Assembly (NCBI GenBank): GCA_030656615.1
Contig: JAUSOY010000086.1
Span: 1 to 62,748 of the forward strand
Source: Bacteroidales bacterium
GTDB taxonomy: Bacteria; Bacteroidota; Bacteroidia; Bacteroidales; TTA-H9
Reading direction: 5' to 3'
Length of the DNA stretch: 62,748 bases
Part shown: in pieces, positions 8,032 through 16,428 of the stretch
Numbering within the stretch: the stretch's first letter is position 1
Layout of the letters: each line of letters opens with the position of its first letter
Position numbers and translations under genes: made by a program
The notes under the pieces: generated by a model
The model's input: only the letters and a program-made list of their open reading frames with translations
Told to the model about the DNA's origin: nothing
The model's database searches: none

Positions 8032-8874
8032 ATGACTAAAGAAACTTCGATTAAATTATTCGAATCCAAGAAAATAAGAGTTCATTGGGATGATGCAGAA
8101 GAAAAATGGTATTTCTCCATTATTGATATCATTGAAACATTGACAGACAGCAATAATCCTCGCCGATACTGGAGCGATTTAAAAAGAAAACTTTCAAAAG
8201 AAGGTTTTAATCAGTTGTACGAAATTATCGTACAACTGAAATTGGAATCTTCTGACGGAAAAAAATATGTGACTGATTGTGCAGATACAGAAGGACTCTT
8301 GCGGATAATACAATCAATTCCTTCACCAAAAGCGGAGCCTTTTAAACTTTGGTTAGCTATGATTGGTTATGAAAGAATTGAGGAAACAGAAGATCCTGAA
8401 AAGGCTTTTGACAGGGCAATGGAAACATATTTAAAAAAGGGTTATTCTAAAAATTGGATCAACCAAAGACTAAAAAGTATTGAAGTTAGAAAAGAACTAA
8501 CAGATGAATGGGAGAAAAGATGCGTGCAAAAAGGACTTGAATATGCCATCTTAACCGATGAGATAACCAAAGCATGGGCAGGATTTACAACCAAAGAGTA
8601 CAAACATTTCAAAGATTTAAAAAAAGATAATCTGAGAGATAATATGACAAATCTGGAACTGATTTTGAACATGCTTGCAGAAACTTCAACTACTGTATTA
8701 TCAAAAAAAGAAAAACCCAGGACTTTAATTGAAAATAGAAAAGTAGCAAGAAAAGGCGGTACAGTAGCTGGAAATGCCAGAAAGGATTTGGAGGAAAAAT
8801 TAGGTGAAAGCGTAATAAGTCCGTTGAATGCTAGGGAACTTGGGAAAAGAGAAGATAAAGAGTTAAATGAATAA
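8032..8874 (+). CDS. Bro-N domain phage antirepressor-like protein
   Basis: 280 residues. Residues about 7-115 form a Bro-N domain (SKKIRVHWDDAEEKWYFSII... then YWSDLKRKL and the SPKAEPFKLWLA motif typical of the end of this domain). The remaining part is helical and charged, with a conserved-looking stretch near 240 (RKVARKGGTVAGNARKDLE). Such proteins occur in prophages and as free-standing genes in Bacteroidota and are related to DinD/antirepressors; DNA binding is expected, targets are unknown. A GGGAG ribosome binding site precedes the ATG. It lies alone between tRNA-Leu and a decayed copy of the tRNA 3' end, so a transferred origin is likely. Confidence 0.82.
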   Translation: MTKETSIKLFESKKIRVHWDDAEEKWYFSIIDIIETLTDSNNPRRYWSDLKRKLSKEGFNQLYEIIVQLKLESSDGKKYVTDCADTEGLLRIIQSIPSPKAEPFKLWLAMIGYERIEETEDPEKAFDRAMETYLKKGYSKNWINQRLKSIEVRKELTDEWEKRCVQKGLEYAILTDEITKAWAGFTTKEYKHFKDLKKDNLRDNMTNLELILNMLAETSTTVLSKKEKPRTLIENRKVARKGGTVAGNARKDLEEKLGESVISPLNARELGKREDKELNE

Positions 8875-9013
8875 AAAAGAATGTTGACATTTTGTAATCG
8901 GTTATTAGCCTTTGATTGTTTTCGTGTGCTCGAAACCTCTGTAAAAGAGCAATCGAAGGCTACAAGTTGTCGATGTTACTGATTCACACCGGAGCGTCCT
9001 TATTCGTACCTTC

Positions 9014-9055
9014 AATAAAAAAACCCTTGCTAATTTATTGATTAACAAGGGTTTT
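9014..9055 (-). terminator. Terminator of tRNA-Leu
   Basis: On the minus strand AAAACCCTTG pairs perfectly with CAAGGGTTTT around a 16-base loop and is followed by a run of T. It starts 6 bases after the tRNA 3' end. Confidence 0.85.
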
Positions 9056-9060
9056 AATTG

Positions 9061-9144
9061 TACCCGGAGCCGGAATCGAACCGGCACATACTTTCGTATA
9101 TCGGTTTTTGAGACCGACGCGTCTACCAGTTCCGCCATCCGGGC
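9061..9144 (-). tRNA. tRNA-Leu (anticodon CAA)
   Basis: The 84-base minus-strand sequence folds as a class II tRNA. The acceptor stem GCCCGGA pairs with TCCGGGT, the anticodon stem TCGGT/ACCGA holds the loop CTCAAAA with anticodon CAA, a long variable arm follows, and the T loop is GGTTCGATTCC. The 3' CCA is not encoded. A terminator follows directly. Confidence 0.95.
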
Positions 9145-9241
9145 ATTGGAACGGGATGCAAAAGTATAAAAACAAATATCAATATCAAACAAGCAAATAA
9201 ACATCTTCCCTGTGTGAATTAAAACATCTGTTATTATTCCC

Positions 9242-9272
9242 TTGATTGCCTTTGAATAATGCTATAACTTTG
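9242..9272 (+). promoter_or_regulatory. Promoter of prs
   Basis: TTG at 9242 and TAACTTTG at 9265-9272 have a spacing of 20 bases, matching the Bacteroidota -33/-7 pattern, 40 bases before the prs start. Confidence 0.6.
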
Positions 9273-9311
9273 CAGCAGATTCGGGAAAAACGCTGTAAAC
9301 CATTCATTATC

Positions 9312-10256
9312 ATGGCAAAAACCAAAGTAAACATTTTTTCGGGGCGCGCCAGTCGCTACCTTGCCGAAAAAATTGCAACGGCCTACGGCCAGGAACTCGG
9401 CAAAGTTACCCTCACAACCTTTAGTGATGGGGAATTTCAACCCTCCTTTGAAGAAACCATACGCGGGCACGATCTCTACATTATTCAGTCAACTTTTGCC
9501 CCCATCGACAACCTTTTCGAGATGCTGCTAATGATAGATGCCGCTAAACGGGCGTCTGCCAAACGCATTATGGCTGTAATGCCTTATTTTGGTTATGCCC
9601 GTCAGGATAGGAAAGACAAACCCCGCGTTCCGATTGGAGCCAAACTCGTTTCCGATTTACTTTCGGCTGCCGGTGCCGATCGCATTATTACCATGGATCT
9701 TCATTCGGATCAAATTCAGGGCTTTTTTAATGTGCCTGTTGACCACATGTATGCTTCCTCTATTTTTGTCCCCTATCTTCAGAAAGCTGGTCTCGAGCAT
9801 ATTACCATGGCTTCGCCCGATACGGGTGGAACAAAAAGAGCAGCTGCCTATGCCAAATTTCTCAACTGCGATTTGGTAATCTGCTTCAAACAGCGTTCGA
9901 AAGCGAATCTTGTCGATCGCATGACTCTTATTGGCGATGTGGAGGGAAGAGACATAATTATTGTCGACGACATCATCGATACCGCAGGAACCATTTGCAA
10001 AGCAGCCGAACTTGTCATGGAAAAGGGTGCCCGCTCTGTAAGGGCCCTGGCCACGCATCCTGTTTTCTCAGGAAATGCCCTCGAACGCATTCATAAATCA
10101 AGCCTTACAGAGGTTCTTGTAAGTGACACCATTCCCGTTCAGGAAACGGACAAAATCAAAGTCTTATCTACGGCTACCCTTTTTGCGGATGTTTTTGACC
10201 GTATCCATCGTGGAAAATCCATTTCCTCACATTTTGATTTCACTACCATTTTATAG
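9312..10256 (+). CDS. prs: Ribose-phosphate pyrophosphokinase
   Basis: 314 residues, the usual length for the class I enzyme, which makes PRPP from ribose 5-phosphate and ATP for nucleotide, His and Trp synthesis in the cytosol. The sequence shows the ATP-binding FSDGEFQPSFEETIRG region, YARQDRK, the catalytic-flexible-loop region and the PRPP-binding signature VDDIIDTAGTI near residues 218-230. The ATG at 9312 is chosen because the family begins at MAKTKVNIFSGR; the in-frame upstream codons overlap the promoter. It is followed by rplY 108 bp downstream. Confidence 0.97.
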   Translation: MAKTKVNIFSGRASRYLAEKIATAYGQELGKVTLTTFSDGEFQPSFEETIRGHDLYIIQSTFAPIDNLFEMLLMIDAAKRASAKRIMAVMPYFGYARQDRKDKPRVPIGAKLVSDLLSAAGADRIITMDLHSDQIQGFFNVPVDHMYASSIFVPYLQKAGLEHITMASPDTGGTKRAAAYAKFLNCDLVICFKQRSKANLVDRMTLIGDVEGRDIIIVDDIIDTAGTICKAAELVMEKGARSVRALATHPVFSGNALERIHKSSLTEVLVSDTIPVQETDKIKVLSTATLFADVFDRIHRGKSISSHFDFTTIL

Positions 10257-10363
10257 GTCAATTCACTGCCTTATAAATAATTATTACAAGGAAAATGCAG
10301 GAGTTGCAGAATTTTTCATAATTTTGCGCTCCTTTTTAATATTAATTTTTAACAATTAGATCA

Positions 10364-10945
10364 ATGAAAGCTATTTCTATGAGCGGTTCTCTCCGCGAGA
10401 ACGTAGGGAAGAAAGCTGCACGTCAATCACGTCGTGAGGGTTTGGTTCCTTCTGTATTATATGGTGGTAAAGACCAGATCCACTTTTGTTTAGATGAAAA
10501 ATCGCTGAAAAAGGTGATTTATACCCCCGATGTGTATCTCATTAATTTCGATATCGCCGGTACTAAAAAACAGGCCGTTATTCAGGATTTACAGGTTCAT
10601 CCCACTACTGATAAAGTTCTCCATATCGATTTCCTTGAAATCACTCCTGGAAAACCCGTTATCATGAACCTCCCCATCCGCCTCGAAGGTGTTGCCTTAG
10701 GTGTTCTTGCCGGTGGTAAACTTGTTAAGAAATTCCGTACCCTTAAAGTTAAAGGTCTGGTAGAAAACATGCCCGAAGAAATCAAAGTAAACGTTACCAA
10801 ACTCGAAATTGGAGGAACGGTTAAAGTTTCCAGTCTCACTTCCGATACCCTTCAATTCCTTGATCGTCCAACCGGTATTGTAGCCACAGTAAAATCTACC
10901 CGTGCTGCAGCTACTGCTGAAGAAGCTGTTCCTGGTAAAAAATAG
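10364..10945 (+). CDS. rplY: 50S ribosomal protein L25/general stress protein Ctc
   Basis: 193 residues, the long L25/Ctc form with an N-terminal 5S rRNA-binding L25 domain (SGSLRENVGKKAARQSRREG...VPSVLYGG) and a C-terminal TL5-like beta domain (from about 100). It binds 5S rRNA in the central protuberance of the large subunit. A TAATTTTG element at 10319 could drive it separately from prs, and a strong terminator follows. The prs-rplY-pth order is common in bacteria and supports the call. Confidence 0.95.
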   Translation: MKAISMSGSLRENVGKKAARQSRREGLVPSVLYGGKDQIHFCLDEKSLKKVIYTPDVYLINFDIAGTKKQAVIQDLQVHPTTDKVLHIDFLEITPGKPVIMNLPIRLEGVALGVLAGGKLVKKFRTLKVKGLVENMPEEIKVNVTKLEIGGTVKVSSLTSDTLQFLDRPTGIVATVKSTRAAATAEEAVPGKK

Positions 10946-10965
10946 TTTTTCCCAACATAAATCAG

Positions 10966-10999
10966 AAGGTATGAAGCGATTGTCTTCATACCTTTTTTT
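10966..10999 (+). terminator. Rho-independent terminator after rplY
   Basis: AAGGTATGAAG pairs with CTTCATACCTT around a 7-base loop, followed by seven T. Confidence 0.88.
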
Positions 11000-11173
11000 A
11001 TGAACCGGAATTCATACACACGTATTATGGAATATCTTTACAATGTCCTAACGATTTATCAGTTCTGAACCGATAAACATACTGTATAAATACGAAGCAT
11101 TGTTAATCCCGATTAATAATTGCTATTTTACTACGATTTTAGAATTATTTTTACCCTTTGTAAATTATCCTTC

Positions 11174-11737
11174 GTGAAATACCTTATCACCGGCTTAGGA
11201 AATATAGGCGACGAATATGCTAATACCCGCCATAATATCGGGTTTATTATACTGGATGCCATGGCATCCAAATCGGGGGCAACATTTAAAACCGACCGTT
11301 ATGCCTCTGTAGCTCAGGTGAAATTCAAGGGGCGGATTATGGTACTGGTTAAACCATCTACTTACATGAATCTGAGTGGTAAAGCATACCGATACTGGCT
11401 CGAAAAAGAGAATATTCTCCCCGAAAACTCTTTAGTTGTTTTTGACGATCTGGATCTGCCCCTGGGTACTATGCGCCTGAAACCCTCCGGTAGTGGAGGA
11501 TCTCATAATGGCATAAACCATATTATCGAAATTACGCAGAGTATTAACATACCCCGCTTACGTGCCGGAATTGGCAGTGATTTCCCGAAAGGCCGGCAGG
11601 TAGATTATGTCCTCGGCCGCTGGAATTCTGATGAGGAGAAAATTCTTTTGCCCCGGATAGATATGGCCATCGATATGATTAAAAGCTTTGTTACGATTGG
11701 CATCGATCGTACGATGAATCTCTATAACAATAAATAA
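11174..11737 (+). CDS. pth: Peptidyl-tRNA hydrolase
   Basis: 187 residues from a GTG start, the normal length of bacterial Pth, which frees tRNA from prematurely released peptidyl-tRNA. The sequence has YLITGLGNIG, the catalytic His20 in NTRHNIGF, the KPSTYMNLSG substrate loop, DDLDLPLG and the GGSHNGI motif. The GTG is chosen over an upstream in-frame codon at 11120 because the protein family begins at MKYLI and the upstream residues look non-native. It lies 228 bp after rplY and converges on glyS. Confidence 0.95.
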   Translation: MKYLITGLGNIGDEYANTRHNIGFIILDAMASKSGATFKTDRYASVAQVKFKGRIMVLVKPSTYMNLSGKAYRYWLEKENILPENSLVVFDDLDLPLGTMRLKPSGSGGSHNGINHIIEITQSINIPRLRAGIGSDFPKGRQVDYVLGRWNSDEEKILLPRIDMAIDMIKSFVTIGIDRTMNLYNNK

Positions 11738-11792
11738 TCCGGGGATAATCGCCAGTCCATCTGTTATCACTTAAATTAGTGCGATGCGACAT

Positions 11793-11824
11793 TAAAAAAT
11801 CCCGCTGCATTTGCAATCGGGATT
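11793..11824 (-). terminator. Rho-independent terminator of glyS
   Basis: On the minus strand AATCCCG pairs with CGGGATT around a 12-base loop (with a possible inner TTGCA/TGCAG pairing), followed by TTTT. Confidence 0.8.
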
Positions 11825-11876
11825 CTGAACTCTTATAAAAAGACCGCATCTGCCTTGTTCAGGCAAACACCATCAT

Positions 11877-13397
11877 TTAACTCCTTAGTTTTTCGCGTAT
11901 AATGGATTCGAGACGATCGATGTTAACACGATCCTGCTTCATCGTATCCCTATCCCGAATGGTGACGGTATTGTCTTCCAGGGTCTGATGATCAACGGTG
12001 ATGCAATAGGGCGTCCCGATGGCATCGTGACGGCGATAACGCTTCCCAATTGAATCCTTTTCTTCGTACTGACACATGTAATCCGATTTGAGAAAATCCA
12101 TGATTTCGCGTGCTTTTTCAGGAAGTCCATCCTTGGCCATTAAAGGAAGAATGGCTGCTTTGCAAGGTGCCAGCATAGCCGGGAGATTCATCACCACCCT
12201 TTCGGAACCATCTTCCAATTTTTCTTCTTTATAAGACGAGGATAATATAGCCAGGAACATACGATCGAGACCAATAGACGTCTCAACGACGTATGGCACA
12301 TAGCTTTCATTTAATTCGGGATCAAAATACTGGATTTTCCGTCCCGAAAACTCCTGATGACGGTTTAAATCGAAATCGGTGCGTGAGTGAATTCCTTCCA
12401 ATTCCTTAAATCCGAAAGAAAAATCAAATTCGATATCGGCCGCGGCATTCGCATAATGAGCCAGTTTATCATGATCGTGAAAACGATATTTCGATGCAGG
12501 AATTCCCAGAGACAGATGCCACTTCATACGGGTTTCCTTCCAGTGCTCGTACCACTGCATTTCGGTGCCGGGGCGTACGAAATACTGCATTTCCATCTGT
12601 TCGAATTCGCGCATGCGGAAAATAAACTGCCGCGCTACGATTTCATTACGAAACGCTTTGCCTACCTGAGCAATTCCGAAAGGAATCTTCATCCGGCCGG
12701 TTTTCTGAACATTCAGATAATTTACAAAAATACCCTGGGCGGTCTCCGGACGTAGGTATATCACGCTTGAATCTTCACTCAGTGAACCCATATTGGTCGA
12801 AAACATCAGATTAAACTGACGAACGTCGGTCCAGTTACGTGAACCACTCACCGGACAAACAATTTCCAAATCGATGATTACCTGGCGGACGGCTTCCAAA
12901 TCGCCTGCCTCCAAAGCCGGGAAAAAACGATTACGGATATCTTCTATTTTAGCAAGATTCTCAAGAACGCGCGGATTGGTTTCCCGAAATTGTTTCTCAT
13001 CAAATGCATCACCAAAACGTTTGGCCGCCTTTTCTACTTCCTTATTAATCTTGCCTTCAATCTTTGCGATATGATCCTCTACTAAAACGTCAGCACGGTA
13101 GCGTTTTTTTGAGTCCTTATTATCTATCAAGGGATCATTAAAAGCATCCACATGTCCGGAGGCTTTCCATACGGTAGGATGCATAAAAATGGCGGAATCG
13201 ATTCCAACAATATTATCATTGAACTGAACCATTGATTTCCACCAATACTCACGGATATTCCGTTTGAGTTCCGCACCATTCTGTCCGTAATCGTACACAG
13301 CACTAAGGCCGTCGTACAATTCACTCGACTGAAAAACAAACCCATACTCTTTTGCATGGGCTATGATATTTTTGAAAAGATCTTCGTTATTTGCCAT
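11877..13397 (-). CDS. glyS: Glycyl-tRNA synthetase, single-chain class II type
   Basis: 506 residues, the homodimeric (alpha2) GlyRS found in Bacteroidota, not the two-subunit bacterial form. Class II motifs are visible: FRNEIVARQFIFRMREFEQMEM style motif 2 region near 245, RPETAQGIFVNY, and motif 3 SIGLDRMF near 375; the C-terminal anticodon-binding domain starts around 410 (APCKAAILPL). The ATG at 13397 is preferred to an in-frame upstream codon at 13430, since the family starts at MANNEDLFK. A terminator follows. Confidence 0.96.
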   Translation of the reverse strand: MANNEDLFKNIIAHAKEYGFVFQSSELYDGLSAVYDYGQNGAELKRNIREYWWKSMVQFNDNIVGIDSAIFMHPTVWKASGHVDAFNDPLIDNKDSKKRYRADVLVEDHIAKIEGKINKEVEKAAKRFGDAFDEKQFRETNPRVLENLAKIEDIRNRFFPALEAGDLEAVRQVIIDLEIVCPVSGSRNWTDVRQFNLMFSTNMGSLSEDSSVIYLRPETAQGIFVNYLNVQKTGRMKIPFGIAQVGKAFRNEIVARQFIFRMREFEQMEMQYFVRPGTEMQWYEHWKETRMKWHLSLGIPASKYRFHDHDKLAHYANAAADIEFDFSFGFKELEGIHSRTDFDLNRHQEFSGRKIQYFDPELNESYVPYVVETSIGLDRMFLAILSSSYKEEKLEDGSERVVMNLPAMLAPCKAAILPLMAKDGLPEKAREIMDFLKSDYMCQYEEKDSIGKRYRRHDAIGTPYCITVDHQTLEDNTVTIRDRDTMKQDRVNIDRLESIIREKLRS

Positions 13398-13439
13398 GTG
13401 GCAAAAATACGCTTTTGTTTTCAACTCCAAAACAAGACA

Positions 13440-13799
13440 ATGGATTAGGGATTATGGTCAATTGATTATTTGTTATTGATGCTGGCGTTGCACAATCGTG
13501 TTGCGGGTTTCAAGTTGCGGGTTGCGGGTTTCGAGTTTCTGCACTTCACTACATTGTGTGACACGTCATTGAAAGTCTGTGATTAAGGTATAAACTGACG
13601 GTAATTTGAATTTTCGATAATCACTAACAACGCCCGTTTCGATACGTTCTTCGCTTTGTTCGTTTCAATTTCGCTCGTTTCGGCTCCGCTCAACGAGCGG
13701 GATTCCGTTTCCTGAGCTGTTCCCTGAGCTGTTCCCTGAGCGGAGCCGAAGGGAAGTCGAAGGGAAGCCGAAGGGAACGGAATGCGTGCCATCAAAATT
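13440..13799. repeat. Repeat-rich intergenic region downstream of a GIY-YIG gene
   Basis: Contains tandem pieces of GTTGCGGGTTTC (13500-13540), a 37-bp block at 13626-13662 that is repeated about 80% identically at 14130-14166 on the other side of the GIY-YIG gene, and three repeats of CTGAGCTGTTCC-like units plus GAAGGGAAGTC units (13710-13780). The reverse-strand reading frame here is low-complexity and not a gene. Confidence 0.6.
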
Positions 13800-14117
13800 T
13801 CACTCAAAACTATTCATAGCATTCCTGAAATGAGTTTCATTTGTACATTCAGCTAAATCATGAAGTTTATTGGTCACACCATTTATCAAGGCCTCTTTCT
13901 TCTTTCTTCCCCATCCCTGAACCTGTTTCTCCCTATAAAAAGCATCATCAATTCTTTGAAATTCCTCATAATAAACCAATTCAACGGGACGGTGCTTTCT
14001 GGTGAAATTTGCACCTAGACCATTTTGGTGTTCTGCTAATCTTATTTCCAGATCGTTTGTACTGCCGGTATAATACTGGCCATTGGAGCAGAGCAATATG
14101 TACATGTATCCTTTCAT
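13800..14117 (-). CDS. GIY-YIG nuclease family protein (URI type)
   Basis: 105 residues forming one GIY-YIG domain: MYILLCSNGQYYTGST with the paired GIY/YIG-like Tyr residues, Arg in EIRLAEHQNG, and the metal-binding Glu in YREKQVQGWGRKKKEAL. Such stand-alone domains are presumed endonucleases of unknown substrate. The gene is bracketed by related 37-bp blocks (13626-13662 and 14130-14166) inside repetitive sequence, a setting it shares with the second GIY-YIG gene at 31238. Confidence 0.9.
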   Translation of the reverse strand: MKGYMYILLCSNGQYYTGSTNDLEIRLAEHQNGLGANFTRKHRPVELVYYEEFQRIDDAFYREKQVQGWGRKKKEALINGVTNKLHDLAECTNETHFRNAMNSFE

Positions 14118-14129
14118 GCATTAATATTT

Positions 14130-14276
14130 AACAACGGCCGTTTCAAAACCTTCTTCACTTCGTTCAGAACATTTACCTACCGGGCGTCAGCCGAGGGAGG
14201 CTCAACGGCCAGGGGTTTTGTATGAATTTTAACCCTTCGATGGACTCGGGGCAAGCCTTCGACCCTTTATAAACTC
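14130..14276. repeat. Repetitive sequence upstream of the GIY-YIG gene
   Basis: Begins with the 37-bp block that recurs at 13626 and continues with GAAGGG/CTTCGA-type repeats. No gene seen. Confidence 0.5.
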
Positions 14277-15626
14277 CTAATAGGGTGTTATGGAGAAAAT
14301 AATTTTGATGATGAAATGCAATCCACTCTGCAAACCAAATCGGTATAAAAGAATCATCAGCACCGCAGACACAAGGAAAATCCATCCAAAACGTCCACGA
14401 CTGCGTGCTTTTCCTTCTGATTTATAATGCGGTACAGCCGACCAGTTTGCATAGGCGGGTAAAACCAAAAACAACAAGGCGCCCAAAATAATGCTGTCAT
14501 ACACCATAATGTTTTCGTGTTGTGGCAAGCGATTGGGAATTTTAATCCATAACAAAAGAGCGCCTCCAACGATGAGAGGAATCAACATTTGGGTAAGAAT
14601 AAAATAGTTACGATTATATCGGTTGATAATCTGACGGGTTGTAGAGGTTGACAGCACCCATGGCGTAGCGCGATAACCAAAATAGGTAAGCACAAATAAG
14701 GCCACCAGGGAAAAGAAAATTTTAAGAACGATTCCCATATACAACCAGTTGGCAACATAACCAAAGCCCTGATCGGTTACCACTCCGGCTACGAATGCAC
14801 CAAAAAACATATTGAACGAATGGAAAGCCATCCATAAAAAAAACAGGCGGCCAAGACCTTTAATTCTCTCGCTCCGCATCCCGTAGCGATAATACAATAA
14901 TCCAAGAACCAATGAGACAATCGGGCCACTGAGTGTGATAGCAATGATGCCCATGGGTGTCCAAAGCGGCGAGGCATTCCCAATCGGAAACATCACTTCA
15001 TAATAATACAATACGGTATCAATGCCTTGAGCTGCAGATGTAAAAATTACCGCCAACTGATACGTAAGATAAACCAGCACATACGAAAGAAGGAAAATGA
15101 TGACCGAATTGATACTTCCAATGATATGCCGTTGAAATTTAAGCACTTTTGCATCTTCATCCGAAAAGTTAATGGTACCCTGGAATTGGTCGTAAGGCGT
15201 TGGTCTGAGATTAATGAAATACAGGAAATTATGCCATCCGGGAACAAGACTCTTCGTCCATGCATGAAAGGTCTTATTCCTTTTCAGTCGCTTGAAAAAT
15301 CCATGCCTTTTAAAATGAACTTGCCCGTCATCTTTCGAGGGTTTCTCCGATTGACTCTTCACTTTTTTTGACGCTGATGGTTTAAATTCTTTCGGCTTTA
15401 TCTCTTTTGCGGAAGCTGGCTTCTTTGTAATATCAAACAAATGACTAATCGGTGATTTGGATTTTTTACGTTTTTTATGTGATTTTTCCGGAAACGTATC
15501 ATCCAAAATAGCTGTATAGGATGGCTTTCTCATCGATTTCTTTTTTAGTTTTAAATCGATAAGGAGCTGATTAAAAATATCCGAAAGCCTCGTTTTTTTT
15601 CTTGAATTTTGATGTCTTTCTTTCAT
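14277..15626 (-). CDS. Polytopic membrane protein, unknown function
   Basis: 449 residues. Residues 1-130 are very basic and low in complexity (many Lys/Ser runs such as KKKSMRKPS and KKRKKSKS) and probably cytosolic. From about 165 there are roughly eight membrane helices, with motifs such as GNASPLWTPMG, FFLWMAFHSFNMFFGAFVAG and GYRATPWVL. I see no HExxH or transporter signature. The gene stands alone between the GIY-YIG and CYTH genes, 21 bp after the latter and possibly cotranscribed with it. Confidence 0.75.
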   Translation of the reverse strand: MKERHQNSRKKTRLSDIFNQLLIDLKLKKKSMRKPSYTAILDDTFPEKSHKKRKKSKSPISHLFDITKKPASAKEIKPKEFKPSASKKVKSQSEKPSKDDGQVHFKRHGFFKRLKRNKTFHAWTKSLVPGWHNFLYFINLRPTPYDQFQGTINFSDEDAKVLKFQRHIIGSINSVIIFLLSYVLVYLTYQLAVIFTSAAQGIDTVLYYYEVMFPIGNASPLWTPMGIIAITLSGPIVSLVLGLLYYRYGMRSERIKGLGRLFFLWMAFHSFNMFFGAFVAGVVTDQGFGYVANWLYMGIVLKIFFSLVALFVLTYFGYRATPWVLSTSTTRQIINRYNRNYFILTQMLIPLIVGGALLLWIKIPNRLPQHENIMVYDSIILGALLFLVLPAYANWSAVPHYKSEGKARSRGRFGWIFLVSAVLMILLYRFGLQSGLHFIIKIIFSITPY

Positions 15627-15647
15627 ATAGCAATATTTGGATAATAA

Positions 15648-16112
15648 TTACCAGCTATTAAATGGATGATGTATCAGATATGAATTAAAATAGCGCTTAT
15701 CATGACTTACTTCTTTTCCCAACCAGGGAGGAATTTCAAAAGCCTCATCCGGATCGGATAATTCTATTTCGGCTATTACCAGACCTTCATTATTGCCTTC
15801 AAACACATCAACGCTCCAGGTTTTACCCATATAATCCAGGAAATATCTTTTTTTAATAATAATGCTATCCTTACAGAATAATTCCATCATTTCGCGGGCA
15901 TGATTTTCCGGGATTTCGTATTCATATTCCGGGCGTGAAATGCCTTCCGTTTTTCCTTTAATGGTCAGGAAAGCCTGAGTATCCATAATGCGTAAACGGA
16001 GTATTTTTTCGCTGTCTGAATAGATGTAAGATTGAGCAATAAATACAGGTTTAATGCCTGCCAAAAAATCCAGACTGCCGATAAGGTATTTTCTTTCAAT
16101 TTCGAGGGGCAT
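15648..16112 (-). CDS. CYTH domain protein (triphosphate tunnel metalloenzyme)
   Basis: 154 residues, one CYTH domain: the EIERKYL signature at residues 4-10, LRLRI and TIKGKT basic strands, YEYEIP acidic strand and the later EIELSDP metal-binding Glu residues. Members hydrolyse inorganic triphosphate or related triphosphates within a beta-barrel tunnel; substrate here is not determinable. The next gene on the strand starts 21 bp downstream. Confidence 0.9.
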   Translation of the reverse strand: MPLEIERKYLIGSLDFLAGIKPVFIAQSYIYSDSEKILRLRIMDTQAFLTIKGKTEGISRPEYEYEIPENHAREMMELFCKDSIIIKKRYFLDYMGKTWSVDVFEGNNEGLVIAEIELSDPDEAFEIPPWLGKEVSHDKRYFNSYLIHHPFNSW

Positions 16113-16428
16113 GGCTATTGGATTGGTGAAACGAATATACGGAAAGAAGTGTTTTATCGTGAATTAATTCCGACAATATTCAAAATTACTTTTTTTCAAA
16201 TATCTGACATATAACCGTCTGATTATAAGTATAAACGCTAGATGTTTCGTTCTTTTAATATGAAGAATCAGAATAAATTACAAAATAATGCAGTTTTTTT
16301 CAAAAAATTAACACTCAGATTATTAAAAATTACTAATTTAGGGAATTGTTAGTGCGTTATCTTTCATTCATTGTAAAATTCTAAATAACTAAATATAAAA
16401 CAATTAGGTTTAACCAAATATTACAACA
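16113..16428. other. Divergent intergenic region upstream of T9SS module 1
   Basis: AT-rich region between the divergent CYTH gene and the first T9SS protein. Apart from a possible TAATTTAG -7 element near 16334 on the plus strand I see no structure; the 24-bp motif of the AraC loci is absent. Confidence 0.4.

Noticed and set aside
8905-9204. Minus-strand reading frame of 99 codons
   Set aside because: It spans tRNA-Leu and its terminator, so it cannot be a real protein gene.
13583-13807. Minus-strand frame with GTAQGTAQ iterations
   Set aside because: Low-complexity translation of intergenic repeats.
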